This document shows positions 18,617 to 29,508 of a DNA stretch of 36,223 bases, piece by piece. The stretch covers positions 1-36,223 of the forward strand of contig NZ_REBW01000117.1 in NCBI RefSeq assembly GCF_007692535.1, written 5' to 3'. Below the pieces are notes generated by a model. That model was not told the DNA's origin. It saw only the letters and a list, made by a program, of their open reading frames with translations, and did not search any database. Made by a program: the position numbers and the translations under genes. Source of the DNA: Thioalkalivibrio sp. Its GTDB lineage: Bacteria; Pseudomonadota; Gammaproteobacteria; Ectothiorhodospirales; Ectothiorhodospiraceae. The number at the start of each line of letters is the position of its first letter. Position 1 is the first letter of the stretch.

Positions 18617-19213
18617 TCAGGAACGCAGCGTGGCGCGCAGGGCGAGACGCACCAGGGCTTCCGTGGTCTCCGCCTGTCCGCGCACTGCTGCGAGCATGCG
18701 CTCGGCATCGGCCGCACGGTAACCGAGAGCCTCGAGTGCCGCCGCCGCCTCACGCTCGATGCCGCGTGCAGGCGTGCCGGCATCTCCGCCGGCGGCAGCG
18801 CCGAAACCCAGCTCGGTCAGGCGCTCACCCAACTCGAGCACCACCCGCTCCGCAGTCCGCTTCCCGATGCCCGGAACGCGCGTCAGCGCGGCCACGTTGC
18901 CACCCGTAATATGGCCTGCCAGCTCGTCGGCCGCCATGGTCGAAAGCATCGCCAGCGCCAGTCGGGCACCGATCCCGTTCACCCGGATCAGACGCCGGAA
19001 CAGATCGCGGTCACGCGAACGCAGAAACCCGAACAGGGTGTGCGCGTCCTCCCTGACCACCAGATGAGTGAAAAGCACCACTGGCGCGCCAGCCTCGGGC
19101 AGACTGGCCAGGGTCGACAACGGCACCTCGATCTCGTAACCGACCCCGCCCACGTCGAGCAGCACGCTCTGCAGATCGCGCGTGCGCAGGATGCCCTCGA
19201 GCCGCGCGATCAC
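18617..19213 (-). CDS. ruvA: Holliday junction complex subunit RuvA
   Basis: VIARLEGILRTRDLQSVLLDVGGVGYEIEVPLSTLASLP...LIRVNGIGARLALAMLS...VPGIGKRTAERVVLEL; GTG start overlaps the ruvC stop. Confidence 0.95.
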   Translation of the reverse strand: MIARLEGILRTRDLQSVLLDVGGVGYEIEVPLSTLASLPEAGAPVVLFTHLVVREDAHTLFGFLRSRDRDLFRRLIRVNGIGARLALAMLSTMAADELAGHITGGNVAALTRVPGIGKRTAERVVLELGERLTELGFGAAAGGDAGTPARGIEREAAAALEALGYRAADAERMLAAVRGQAETTEALVRLALRATLRS

Positions 19214-19722
19214 GACCGCGCCGCCAGGGCCGCCAGATGGCGACTGGCATAGCCGCGGGTATGGTGCGTATGGGCGTGACACACGGCGACCGCCAGCGCG
19301 TCCGCCGCATCGGCGGTCAGCGGCTCCGTGATCTGCAGGATCTGTCGCATCATGTGCTGCACCTGGGCCTTTTCCGCCCGCCCGCTGCCCACCACCGCGA
19401 GCTTCACCGCGCGCGGTGCATACTCGAAAACCGGCAACCCGGCCTGGGTCGCGGCGCAGATCGCCGCACCGCGGGCCTGACCCAGCTTCAGCGCCGACTG
19501 CGCGTTCCTGGCGAGAAACACCGTCTCGATCGCCAGCGCCGCAGGTCGCAGCTCGGCGATCACACGGACCACACCTTCGAAGATCTCGCCGAGACGCTCG
19601 GGCAATTCCCCGTCCCCCGGGCGGATCACGCCGAAACCACAGGCCTGCAGATGGTTGCCCTGTGCATCCACCACCGCGAATCCGGTCACGCGCGAGCCGG
19701 GGTCGATGCCGAGGATGCGCAT
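19210..19722 (-). CDS. ruvC: Crossover junction endodeoxyribonuclease RuvC
   Basis: MRILGIDPGSRVTGFAVVD...LAIETVFLARNAQSALKLGQARG...DAADALAVAVCHAH. Confidence 0.96.
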   Translation of the reverse strand: MRILGIDPGSRVTGFAVVDAQGNHLQACGFGVIRPGDGELPERLGEIFEGVVRVIAELRPAALAIETVFLARNAQSALKLGQARGAAICAATQAGLPVFEYAPRAVKLAVVGSGRAEKAQVQHMMRQILQITEPLTADAADALAVAVCHAHTHHTRGYASRHLAALAARS

Positions 19723-19727
19723 CCGCC

Positions 19728-20468
19728 TCAGCCGCCGGTCACGGATTCGGGGAAATCGGCGTTGGTGAAGACGTTCTGCACGTCGTCCAGGTCGTCGAGC
19801 ATGTCCAGCAGCTTCAGCACGGACTGTGCGGTCTCGTCGTCCAGCGGGGCCACGGTGCCCGCGCGCATGGTCACCTCCGCGTTCTCGGGTTCCAGACCGC
19901 GCTCGCGCAGGGCGGCGCTGACGCCATCGAAGGCCTCGGGATCGGCGAGTACCTCGATGGCGCCGTCTTCGTCCACCAGCACGTCCTCGGCACCGCCCTC
20001 CAGCGCCGCCTCCATGACCGCCTCCTCGTCAGTGCCGGGGGGGAAGCCGATCACGCCCTTCTTGTCGAACAGATAGGCCACCGAGCCGTCGGTGCCGAGG
20101 TTCCCGCCCATCTTGGTGAAGGCATGACGGATCTCGGCAACGGTACGGTTACGGTTGTCGGTCATACAGTCCACCAGGATCGCGGCGCCGCCCGGTCCGT
20201 AGCCCTCGTAACGGATCTCTTCGTAGTTCACGCCCTCCAGTTCCCCGGCGCCGCGCTTCACCGCCCGATCGATGGTGTCGCGGGTCATGTTCGCTGCCAG
20301 GGCCTTGTCGGTGGCCAGGCGCAGGCGCGGGTTGGAACTGGCATCCGAACCCCCGGCACGCGCCGCCACGGTGATCTCCCGGATCAGCTTGGTGAAGAGC
20401 TTGCCCCGCTTGGCGTCCTGGGCGTTCTTGCGGTGCTGGATATTCGCCCACTTGCTATGACCGGCCAT
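19728..20468 (-). CDS. yebC: YebC/PmpR family protein
   Basis: [37 protein letters not shown]. Confidence 0.97.
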   Translation of the reverse strand: MAGHSKWANIQHRKNAQDAKRGKLFTKLIREITVAARAGGSDASSNPRLRLATDKALAANMTRDTIDRAVKRGAGELEGVNYEEIRYEGYGPGGAAILVDCMTDNRNRTVAEIRHAFTKMGGNLGTDGSVAYLFDKKGVIGFPPGTDEEAVMEAALEGGAEDVLVDEDGAIEVLADPEAFDGVSAALRERGLEPENAEVTMRAGTVAPLDDETAQSVLKLLDMLDDLDDVQNVFTNADFPESVTGG

Positions 20469-20592
20469 CGTATGTCCCGTATTTCGCTGTACATGCTGTA
20501 GAAAGAGTCTGACTCACGCTCGGCGCCAGTGTACCCGTGTCTCCGGGCATTGCCACGCCGCTGGAACGGTCACGCGCCGGCACGGAATCGGG

Positions 20593-21237
20593 TCAGAATT
20601 CACCGGTTTTCAAAAACCGGATCACGGCATCCGCCACCTCGCGCGAGAGCAACAGACCGAAATGGCCGTGCGGCACCTGCAGGTGCCGGGTCACGTCGGG
20701 GGCCTCGGTCTCCTGCACCGCGACCGTACCGTCGTGCGGTCGCGGCAGCAGTGTGGGCAGCAGGCTCCCGAGGCCCAGGCCCCGACTGCCCGCGATCATC
20801 CCGACGCCGCGGCCCTGCAGCAGAGGGCTACCGCCCAGCAATCCGCGATCCAGCGCCGGGCCCAGCCATTGGCGCCCCAGCGCGGAGCGCGCCATCCTGG
20901 CCGCGGCCCGGCTCCCGGCCAGGGCGCTGCCCAACATGACGATCCGCCCCGGACGCTGCACCGGCTCAAGCGCGAACAGGTGCCGCACGACGATACCCCC
21001 GAGGCTGTGCGCCACCAGGTGGACCACGTCCCCAGGCACCCCTTCCAGGTACGCCGCCAGTCGCCGCGCCGCCTGTTCCGGCGTCTGCCGGCGCGAGGCA
21101 TAGCGAAAGGCGCGGACCTCGTAACCCGCATGGCGCAGCCGACGACGCAACAGAAGCATCTCCAGCCCGGTCATGTGCCATCCGTGGACCGTGACGACGG
21201 TGGCGCGCATGCGTCCGGAATCGCCTGGGTCGGGCAT
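20593..21237 (-). CDS. Alpha/beta hydrolase (lipase-like)
   Basis: VVTVHGWHMTG...DVVHLVAHSLGGIVVRHLF (GHSLGG-like nucleophile elbow), C-terminal PHGHFGLL histidine. Confidence 0.75.
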   Translation of the reverse strand: MPDPGDSGRMRATVVTVHGWHMTGLEMLLLRRRLRHAGYEVRAFRYASRRQTPEQAARRLAAYLEGVPGDVVHLVAHSLGGIVVRHLFALEPVQRPGRIVMLGSALAGSRAAARMARSALGRQWLGPALDRGLLGGSPLLQGRGVGMIAGSRGLGLGSLLPTLLPRPHDGTVAVQETEAPDVTRHLQVPHGHFGLLLSREVADAVIRFLKTGEF

Positions 21238-21245
21238 GGGCAGAC

Positions 21246-23024
<1,779 letters not shown>

Positions 23025-23117
23025 TGCGCCAGTTCCCAGCCAGATGAGGCGTGTCCGCCATGTTGTTCGGGTCGCGCCGTCGCGCCCTGGCCCGACGGTC
23101 GCGAAGGGCATGGGATG

Positions 23118-23783
23118 TTACGTTTTGGGCACCCCGGGCGCAAGCTTCGACGGTCCCTGCGGCTGCCCCTTCACGGATACCGGCCACTCCGGCACGACCA
23201 CCCCCAGCGACATCACGAACTTCAGGCCGTCCTCGACCGACATGTCCAGTTCGATCGCGTCATCACGCGGCACCATGATGACGAACCCCGAGGTGGGATT
23301 GGGCGTGGTCGGGATGAATACGGTGACCACGTCCTTGTCCGTGCGGTGCTGCACCTCCCCCACTCCTACCCCCGTCTGGAAACCCAGGGTCCACAGCCCC
23401 TCGCGCGGATACTGCACCATCAGAACCCGGCGGAACGACTGCCCGCCGTTGCTGAACAACGAATGCATCACCTGCTTGACCGCACTATAGATCGACCGCA
23501 CCAGGGGAATCCGGTCGACAATCGCCTCACCCAGGTCGAACAGCTTCCGACCGACGATGTTCGCCGCGACGATGCCGGTGAGAAACACGATCACGATCGC
23601 CACCACCACCCCCGTTCCCGGCACGCTGAACCCCAGGATCGCCTCCGGCCGCCAACTGGGAGGCAGGAGCAGGATGGTGAAGTCGAGCAGATCCACCAGG
23701 AACTTGATGATCAGCCCGGTGACGATCAGCGGAACCCAGACCAGCAACCCCGCGATCAGATAGCGGCGAAAGTGGACCAGCAC
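23118..23783 (-). CDS. DUF502 family membrane protein
   Basis: RRYLIAGLLVWVPLIVTGLIIKFLVDLLD; VPLVRSIYSAVKQVMHSLFS; VMVQYPREGLWTLGFQTG. Confidence 0.92.
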   Translation of the reverse strand: MLVHFRRYLIAGLLVWVPLIVTGLIIKFLVDLLDFTILLLPPSWRPEAILGFSVPGTGVVVAIVIVFLTGIVAANIVGRKLFDLGEAIVDRIPLVRSIYSAVKQVMHSLFSNGGQSFRRVLMVQYPREGLWTLGFQTGVGVGEVQHRTDKDVVTVFIPTTPNPTSGFVIMVPRDDAIELDMSVEDGLKFVMSLGVVVPEWPVSVKGQPQGPSKLAPGVPKT

Positions 23784-24089
23784 CTAACTCGCCTTGGCTG
23801 CCGGAGTGCCCCCGGCACGGGCGGGGGCGGGGGCCGGGGCCGGGGCTGCGGTACCCGCCGAGGGCTTCGACTCCGCCTTCGGCACCTCCTTCAGATTCCG
23901 CTGCTTGTCCTTCTTGAAGTCGGTCTCATACCAGCCGCCACCCGCCAGCCGGAAGCCCGCCGCGGAAACGAGCTTGGTCAGGCCGCCGACACCGCAGCAG
24001 GGGCAATCCGTGAGCACCGGATCGGACACCTTCTGGATCACCTCGGTCATTTCGCCGCAGTCACGGCACTCGTATTCGTAAATCGGCAT
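23784..24089 (-). CDS. FmdB family zinc-ribbon protein
   Basis: MPIYEYECRDCGEMTEVIQKVSDPVLTDCPCCG, Pro/Ala-rich tail. Confidence 0.92.
   Translation of the reverse strand: MPIYEYECRDCGEMTEVIQKVSDPVLTDCPCCGVGGLTKLVSAAGFRLAGGGWYETDFKKDKQRNLKEVPKAESKPSAGTAAPAPAPAPARAGGTPAAKAS
23823..23845 (+). other. Putative G-quadruplex motif G5-C-G5-CC-G4-CC-G4
   Basis: GGGGGCGGGGGCCGGGGCCGGGG on the + strand, inside the 3' end of the fmdB-like gene. Confidence 0.45.
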
Positions 24090-24224
24090 GTTTGCAACTC
24101 CGGATTCTGCGCAGGATGGGCGTATTATGCGTCTGAATTTTGCGAATTAAAGCATCACCCTGCGACAATCGCGCCAAGACACGCGCAGTCCGAAGGCGCG
24201 CAAAGACAAACCCGAGGGAAATCA

Positions 24225-24602
24225 ATGGCCGACAAGATCGTGATCATGTTGCTGACCCTGGATCTCGACCGCTACGGTACGCTGGGGGCGCCCTTTTTCC
24301 AGGCCACGGTGGCAGCGGTGATGGATATCGAGGTGGAGATGTACTTCGCCGGCCAGAGCACGCGCCTGTTGATCGAGGGATTCGCGGAGACCATCCATCC
24401 CGGCACGGCACGCGAGAAGTCGGTTTACAGCTTCATGCAGGATGCCCACGAGGCCGGCGTCAAGTTTTATGCCTGTACCGGGGCGATGAAGGAGAACGGA
24501 CTGACTCCGGAAAACGCGATCCCCGAAATGGATGGCATGCGTGGAGGCGCGGCCTTCATCGGCGAGGTGATCGAGGACAATGTCGTGACCCTGACCTACT
24601 GA
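24225..24602 (+). CDS. DsrE/DsrF-like family protein
   Basis: MADKIVIMLLTLDLDRYGTLGAPFFQATVAAVMDIEVEMYFAGQSTRLL...GVKFYACTGAMKENGL; real start lies deep inside the 1055-aa open frame. Confidence 0.75.
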   Translation: MADKIVIMLLTLDLDRYGTLGAPFFQATVAAVMDIEVEMYFAGQSTRLLIEGFAETIHPGTAREKSVYSFMQDAHEAGVKFYACTGAMKENGLTPENAIPEMDGMRGGAAFIGEVIEDNVVTLTY

Positions 24603-24603
24603 C

Positions 24604-25455
24604 ATGGACCAGACCGCCCGAGCGGTCCTGATCACAGGCTGTTCCTCCGGCATCGGGGAACACGTCGCGCTGGGGCTGAAGGCACAGGGCTACCGGGTAT
24701 TCGCGACCGCGCGCAGGAGTGAATGTGTCGCGCGGTTGAAAAGCCAGGGATTCGAGGCCCTGCGCCTCGACCTCGACGACTCCGCAAGCATCCAGAGCGC
24801 GGCGCACGAGGTGCTGGTGCGCACCGGCGGCCGCCTCTATGCCGTCTTCAACAACGGCGGGTACGGTCAACCGGGAGCGGTGGAGGACCTGTCCCGACAG
24901 GCGTTGCGCGCCCAACTGGAAACCAACGTCCTCGGCTGGCTGGAACTGACCAATGCCCTGATCCCGGCCATGCGCAAGCAGGGCGAGGGCCGCATCATCC
25001 AGAACAGTTCGGTCCTCGGCCTGGTCGGGCTGCGGCTGCGTGGCGCCTATGTCTGCTCGAAGTTCGCGCTCGAGGGCCTCAGCGACGTGTTGCGCCAGGA
25101 GCTGCACGGCAGCGGGATCCACGTGATACTGATCGAGCCCGGACCGATCCGCAGCCGCTTCCGGGCCAATGCCTTCCTGGCCTATCGGCGCTTCATCCGG
25201 CCCCGCCAGAGCCACTGGCGCCAGACCTACGAGCGGTCCGAGCGACGCCTGAGCGACCCCGGGCGCGGAGCCCCGTTCACATTGGGACCGGAGGCGGTAC
25301 TGAAGGCTGTGGTGCGGGCACTGGAAGCACGCCGACCGAAGGCGCGTTACCGCGTCACCTTCCCCACCCGCCTCTTCGCCACACTGAAATGGCTGCTCCC
25401 CACCCGCGTGCTGGACTTCGTCCTGCGTGCCGTATCCCGCAGCGAGAACCGCTGA
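24604..25455 (+). CDS. Short-chain dehydrogenase/reductase
   Basis: VLITGCSSGIGEHVALGLKAQGYRVFATAR; NNGGYGQPG; NSSVLGLVGLRLRGAYVCSKFALEGL (YxxxK variant Y-V-C-S-K). Confidence 0.92.
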   Translation: MDQTARAVLITGCSSGIGEHVALGLKAQGYRVFATARRSECVARLKSQGFEALRLDLDDSASIQSAAHEVLVRTGGRLYAVFNNGGYGQPGAVEDLSRQALRAQLETNVLGWLELTNALIPAMRKQGEGRIIQNSSVLGLVGLRLRGAYVCSKFALEGLSDVLRQELHGSGIHVILIEPGPIRSRFRANAFLAYRRFIRPRQSHWRQTYERSERRLSDPGRGAPFTLGPEAVLKAVVRALEARRPKARYRVTFPTRLFATLKWLLPTRVLDFVLRAVSRSENR

Positions 25456-25471
25456 GAGCCGCTGCCATTCC

Positions 25472-26803
25472 ATGAACCTGATCTTCTTCGCACTGATCGC
25501 TGCCGCCTTCCTCAGCGCCGCCTGGCGGGAACTCACCGAGATCGGCACCGACAGCCAGCCGATGCAGGAGCTCTCCCAGGCCGCGATCAGTTCCGCGGGC
25601 AGCGCGGTGGAACTCGCAATCGGGCTGGTCGGGGTCATGGCCCTGTTCCTCGGGCTGATGAAGATCGCCGAGGCCGGCGGGCTGCTGACGGTGCTGGCAA
25701 GGCTGCTGCGGCCGATGATGACGCGACTCTTCCCCAGCGTGCCTCCGGAGCATCCGGCAATGGGGGCGATGATCCTGAATTTCTCGGCCAATATCCTGGG
25801 GCTGGGCAATGCCGCCACCCCGTTCGGCATCCGGGCGATGCAGGAACTGAACAAGCTGAACCCGCACCCGGGCACGGCGACCAACGCCATGGCGCTGTTT
25901 CTCGCGATCAACACCTCCAGCATCACCCTGCTGCCCACGGGCGTAATCGCCCTGCGCGCGAGCCTGGGCGCGGCGGAACCAGCGGCCATCCTGCCGACGA
26001 CGCTGTTCGCCACCCTGTTCGCGACGATCACGGGGATCACCAGTGCGCTGGTGCTGCAGCGCTTCTTCCCGCCGCCACCGGCCACACCGCGGGACGGTAC
26101 GGAGGCTCCGGATAGCCCGGATCAGGCCGAGCCGGCCGCCCCCGGCGAAGGGGAAAAAGATGCCGGCGGACCACAGCCGATGAACATCGAGGTTCCGGCC
26201 GAAGGCTATCCGGGCTGGGTCAGCGCACTGGTGCTGGCGGGCGTCCTCGCGATCATCCCGCTGACGATCCTGTACGGGCAGGTCATCGCCCCGTGGATCA
26301 TCCCCGGGCTGATCCTCGGCTTCCTGCTGTTCGGGGTGGCCCGAGGCGTGCGCATCTACGAGGTCTTCGTCGAGGGCGCAAAGGAGGGTTTCCAGGTCGC
26401 ATTGCGCATCATCCCCTACCTCGTCGCGATCCTGGTCGCCGTCGGCATGCTGCGCGCCAGCGGCGCGCTCGGCGTTTTCGTGGGACTGCTGGCGCCCTGG
26501 ACCACGCCGCTGGGAATGCCCCCCGAGGCCCTGCCGATGGCCCTGCTGCGGCCCCTGTCGGGATCCGGCGCCTACGGGATCATGGCCGGCATCATGCAGG
26601 ACCCGGCCACCGGGCCGGACACCTATGTCGGCCTGCTGGTATCCACCCTGCAGGGCTCCACGGAAACGACCTTCTACGTGCTTGCCGTGTACTTCGGGGC
26701 GATCCAGGTGCGCCGGGTCCGGCACACGCTGGCCGCGGCGCTGTCGGCCGACGTGGTGGCGGTGATCGCGGCCGTGTTCATCGTAGGCTGGCTTTTCCTG
26801 TGA
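25472..26803 (+). CDS. Nucleoside-recognition/SpmA-SpmB-like membrane protein
   Basis: LGNAATPFGIRAMQELNKLNP..TNAMALFLAINTSSITLLPTGVIALRA and C-terminal LLRPLSGSGAYGIMAGIMQDPATGPDTYVGLLVSTLQGSTETTFYVLAVYFG. Confidence 0.85.
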   Translation: MNLIFFALIAAAFLSAAWRELTEIGTDSQPMQELSQAAISSAGSAVELAIGLVGVMALFLGLMKIAEAGGLLTVLARLLRPMMTRLFPSVPPEHPAMGAMILNFSANILGLGNAATPFGIRAMQELNKLNPHPGTATNAMALFLAINTSSITLLPTGVIALRASLGAAEPAAILPTTLFATLFATITGITSALVLQRFFPPPPATPRDGTEAPDSPDQAEPAAPGEGEKDAGGPQPMNIEVPAEGYPGWVSALVLAGVLAIIPLTILYGQVIAPWIIPGLILGFLLFGVARGVRIYEVFVEGAKEGFQVALRIIPYLVAILVAVGMLRASGALGVFVGLLAPWTTPLGMPPEALPMALLRPLSGSGAYGIMAGIMQDPATGPDTYVGLLVSTLQGSTETTFYVLAVYFGAIQVRRVRHTLAAALSADVVAVIAAVFIVGWLFL

Positions 26804-27990
26804 GGCCCAATCTCGCGCTGCTTCCCGAACGCAAGGCCTTCCCGAAAAGGGGGCCACATGCCTTCGCGCTGCAGGTCGATGGCGGGGAATTCATCCCGGC
26901 GATGCTCGACGCGATCGCGGGCGCGAAGGATCGAGTCTTCCTCGAGATGTACCTCTTCGTTTCCGGATCCGCCGCCGAGCGTTTCATCGCCGCGCTGACC
27001 GGGGCCGCACGCCGCGGTGTCGCGGTATACCTGCTGATCGACGATTTCGGCAGCCGCGGACTGAGTCGCGAAGACCGTGAGCGCCTGGTCGCGGCGGGTG
27101 TGCACATGGCGCTGTACAACCCGCTCGGGCTGGGCCGCTGGCGCGTTTCCCTGTTGCGCAATCACCGCAAGCTGCTGGCCGTGGACGGAGCGGTCGCCTT
27201 CGTTGGCGGCATGGGCATCACGGACGATTTCGACCCGGAGTCACGGCGGGACGGTCAGCACTGGCATGAGGTGATGCTTCAGTTGCGCGGACCCTGCGTG
27301 GCCGACTGGGAGATCCTGTTCGCGCACTGCTGGCGACAGTGGAGCATGCAACCCATCGCCCTGCCCACGCCACCGCCGAAGGTCGTGCCGGGAGCGGCGG
27401 ACGGGCAGGTCGTGGGCCACATCCGCGCCGGCGGCCGACCGGTGATGCGCTCGGTGCTGACCGCGATTCGCAAGGCCCGGCAGCGGGTCTGGATCGCAAC
27501 CGCCTACTTCGTGCCCACGGTACGACTGCGCCGCGCGCTGCGCCGCGCCGCGCGCCGTGGAGTCGACGTGCGGCTGCTGCTCGCCGGCCCGCGCAATGAT
27601 CATCCCTCCGTCTGGCACGCGGGCCGGCGGTTCTACGGCCGCCTGCTCCGCGGCGGGGTCCGGATCTTCGAGTATCAGCCACGCTTCCTGCATGCGAAGG
27701 CGGTGCTCTGTGACGACTGGTCCAGCATCGGCTCGAGCAACCTGGATCACTGGACCCTGCGCTGGAATCTGGAGGCGAACCAGACAGTGATCGACCCGGC
27801 ATTCGCCGGGAAGCTGGCGGAGCTGTTCACCGTGGATTTCGAACACAGTGAGGAATGGACGGACACGGCCTGGCGGAACCGTGGCCTGTGGCTGCGCCTG
27901 ATGGAACGCGTGGCGGGTGGCCTGGACGATTACCTGGTCCAGTGGAGCTACCGACGCGCCCTCAGGCAACCGCCACCCCAACGCTCCTAA
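26800..27990 (+). CDS. clsB: Cardiolipin synthase ClsB-like phospholipase D family protein
   Basis: Two HKD motifs: NHRKLLAVDGAVAFVGGMGI and LHAKAVLCDDWSSIGSSNLD. GTG start overlaps the upstream TGA. Confidence 0.85.
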   Translation: MRPNLALLPERKAFPKRGPHAFALQVDGGEFIPAMLDAIAGAKDRVFLEMYLFVSGSAAERFIAALTGAARRGVAVYLLIDDFGSRGLSREDRERLVAAGVHMALYNPLGLGRWRVSLLRNHRKLLAVDGAVAFVGGMGITDDFDPESRRDGQHWHEVMLQLRGPCVADWEILFAHCWRQWSMQPIALPTPPPKVVPGAADGQVVGHIRAGGRPVMRSVLTAIRKARQRVWIATAYFVPTVRLRRALRRAARRGVDVRLLLAGPRNDHPSVWHAGRRFYGRLLRGGVRIFEYQPRFLHAKAVLCDDWSSIGSSNLDHWTLRWNLEANQTVIDPAFAGKLAELFTVDFEHSEEWTDTAWRNRGLWLRLMERVAGGLDDYLVQWSYRRALRQPPPQRS

Positions 27991-28101
27991 TGTCCTGTCA
28001 CACGTCTAATGGCCTCGGAGCGCGCCACCCCGAATGATAGCGCCTGTGTAGTGCCGCGGCTTGCCGCCGCTGTGTGGACTGGGCCATCCCCGGCGCCGAA
28101 T

Positions 28102-28123
28102 AGCGGGAGCAAGCTCCCGCGCT
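28102..28123. repeat. REP-like palindrome agcgggagcaagctcccgcgct
   Basis: gcgggagc/gctcccgc stem with a 2-nt loop between convergent genes. Confidence 0.4.
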
Positions 28124-28186
28124 CCATAAGCGGAAGCGCAGGGCGCCAATGAGCGCAAGTGGATTACACCGCCTGGCTCCAAGCCA

Positions 28187-29008
28187 TCATCGGGCGAGGT
28201 GCTGCTCAAGGAAATCGTTCAGACCCTGCCGGTACGCCGCCCCGGTGCGCAGGAAGCCGTCGTTGTGGCCACCGCGCATCTCCAGCAGCGAGACCGGCTC
28301 GCTAGCCACCGCCTTGAGGTCCCGGGCATGGCGAAAGGGCACGATCTCGTCCTCGCGACTGTGCGCGATAAGGATTGGTGCGTCGATGTCACGCAGCGCG
28401 CCGCGCACGTCGTATTCGTAGCGGATCAGCCAGCGCACCGGCAGCCAGGGATAGACGTCGGCAGCGAGATCTGCGGCGCTGGTGAAGGCGGATTCGAGAA
28501 TCACCGCGCCCGGGCGCTCGCGCGCGGCCAGTTCCGCGCCCACCGCGGCGCCCAGCGAGCGGCCGAACACGACGATCTCCTCGGCCGGGATCCCGCGGTC
28601 ATCGCGCAAATACCTCCAGGCCGCGGTCGCATCGCGCTGGATCCCGGCCTCGCTCGGGCGACCCTCGCTCCGGCCGTAACCGCGATAGCTCAGGATGAGT
28701 ACGGACAGGCCGAGGTCGTGGAATATTTGCAGCGAATCGATGCGATAGGAGAGGTTGCCGCCGTTGCCGTGGAAGAACAGCAGTGTGGCGCGCGCATCCG
28801 GCGCGGGGACGAACCATGCATGCAGGCGCACATCGTCGTCGGCGACCAGTTCCACGTCCTCGTAATCCAGGCCGTGGTCGTCCGGGGTGGTGACCAGCGT
28901 CGAGGTCGGGAAATAGACCATGCGGTCCTGGGTCAGGTAGACGAAGGCAACCAGCAGCGCATAGGCGCCCGCCGCGATCAGGACCAGGTTCAGAAGAGAT
29001 CGCCACAT
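28187..29008 (-). CDS. Alpha/beta hydrolase, S33-like
   Basis: LLFFHGNGGNLSYRIDSLQIFHDLGLSVLILSYRGYGRSEG...EIVVFGRSLGAAVGAELA...ILIAHSREDEIVPF; N-terminal TM. Confidence 0.88.
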   Translation of the reverse strand: MWRSLLNLVLIAAGAYALLVAFVYLTQDRMVYFPTSTLVTTPDDHGLDYEDVELVADDDVRLHAWFVPAPDARATLLFFHGNGGNLSYRIDSLQIFHDLGLSVLILSYRGYGRSEGRPSEAGIQRDATAAWRYLRDDRGIPAEEIVVFGRSLGAAVGAELAARERPGAVILESAFTSAADLAADVYPWLPVRWLIRYEYDVRGALRDIDAPILIAHSREDEIVPFRHARDLKAVASEPVSLLEMRGGHNDGFLRTGAAYRQGLNDFLEQHLAR

Positions 29009-29061
29009 TAATCAGCCCTCTGCGGAAAATACCCGCCGGCATCGACACCGCAGGCCGCTCC

Positions 29062-29131
29062 ATTCGCGCGCGCGGCGCGCTCCTACACAACCAGTCAGCC
29101 CCCTGTAGGAGCGAGCCTGCTTGCGAACGCG
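29062..29131. repeat. REP/BIME-like inverted pair
   Basis: attcgcgcgcgcggcgcgctcctaca (29062-29087) faces tgtaggagcgagcctgcttgcgaacgcg (29104-29131); same layout as the pair at 122-184. Confidence 0.6.
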
Positions 29132-29228
29132 CCGCAGGCGCGAACAAACGCCGCCCCTTCGCGCGTGACCGGTGCGTCCGGTCCGCCAGGGCAACCGGGT
29201 CCAAGGGCGTCCGCATGGCCCACCATGC

Positions 29229-29459
29229 TCACTGCCTGCGGTAGGAATTGAAATCGAACCTGCCGGCCGTCATGTCGTCCCAGACGTCGCTCTGCAGCAC
29301 GGCCAGCAGCTTGAACAGGCGGCGCAGATCCGCATCCTCCATGAAGCGTTGGTCACTGCTCGCCTTCAGTGCTTCGACGAGCATCGCGCACTGATCGCGC
29401 GAGATACCTGATACGTCGAGCCCGTCGTCTCCCATCTCCACCTGCATATCAACCTCCAC
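29229..29459 (-). CDS. Small hypothetical protein (76 aa)
   Basis: Compact acidic/helical ORF downstream of the RND operon on the same strand: MEVDMQVEMGDDGLDVSGISRDQCAMLVEALKASSDQRFMEDADLRRLFKLLAVLQSDVWDDMTAGRFDFNSYRRQ. Confidence 0.55.
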   Translation of the reverse strand: MEVDMQVEMGDDGLDVSGISRDQCAMLVEALKASSDQRFMEDADLRRLFKLLAVLQSDVWDDMTAGRFDFNSYRRQ

Positions 29460-29508
29460 CGTGGGTTCGGACCCCGGCGCCGGAATGCGTCGGGGCAGCC
29501 TCCTCCAA

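Noticed and set aside
18448-18783. Minus-strand ORF spanning the ruvA-ruvB gap
   Set aside because: Overlaps ruvA out of frame and has low-complexity Arg-rich content; not a credible gene.
17267-19252. 661-aa plus-strand ORF
   Set aside because: Antisense to ruvB and ruvA; composition H/R/Q-rich with no family motif.
20469-20530. Possible LexA box upstream of yebC/ruvC (ctgtacatgctgtag)
   Set aside because: Does not match CTG-N10-CAG with correct spacing; only a partial direct repeat of TACAG.
24556-26857. Overlapping 509-aa and 500-aa minus-strand ORFs
   Set aside because: Antisense to the SDR and SpmAB-like genes; no coherent domain signal.
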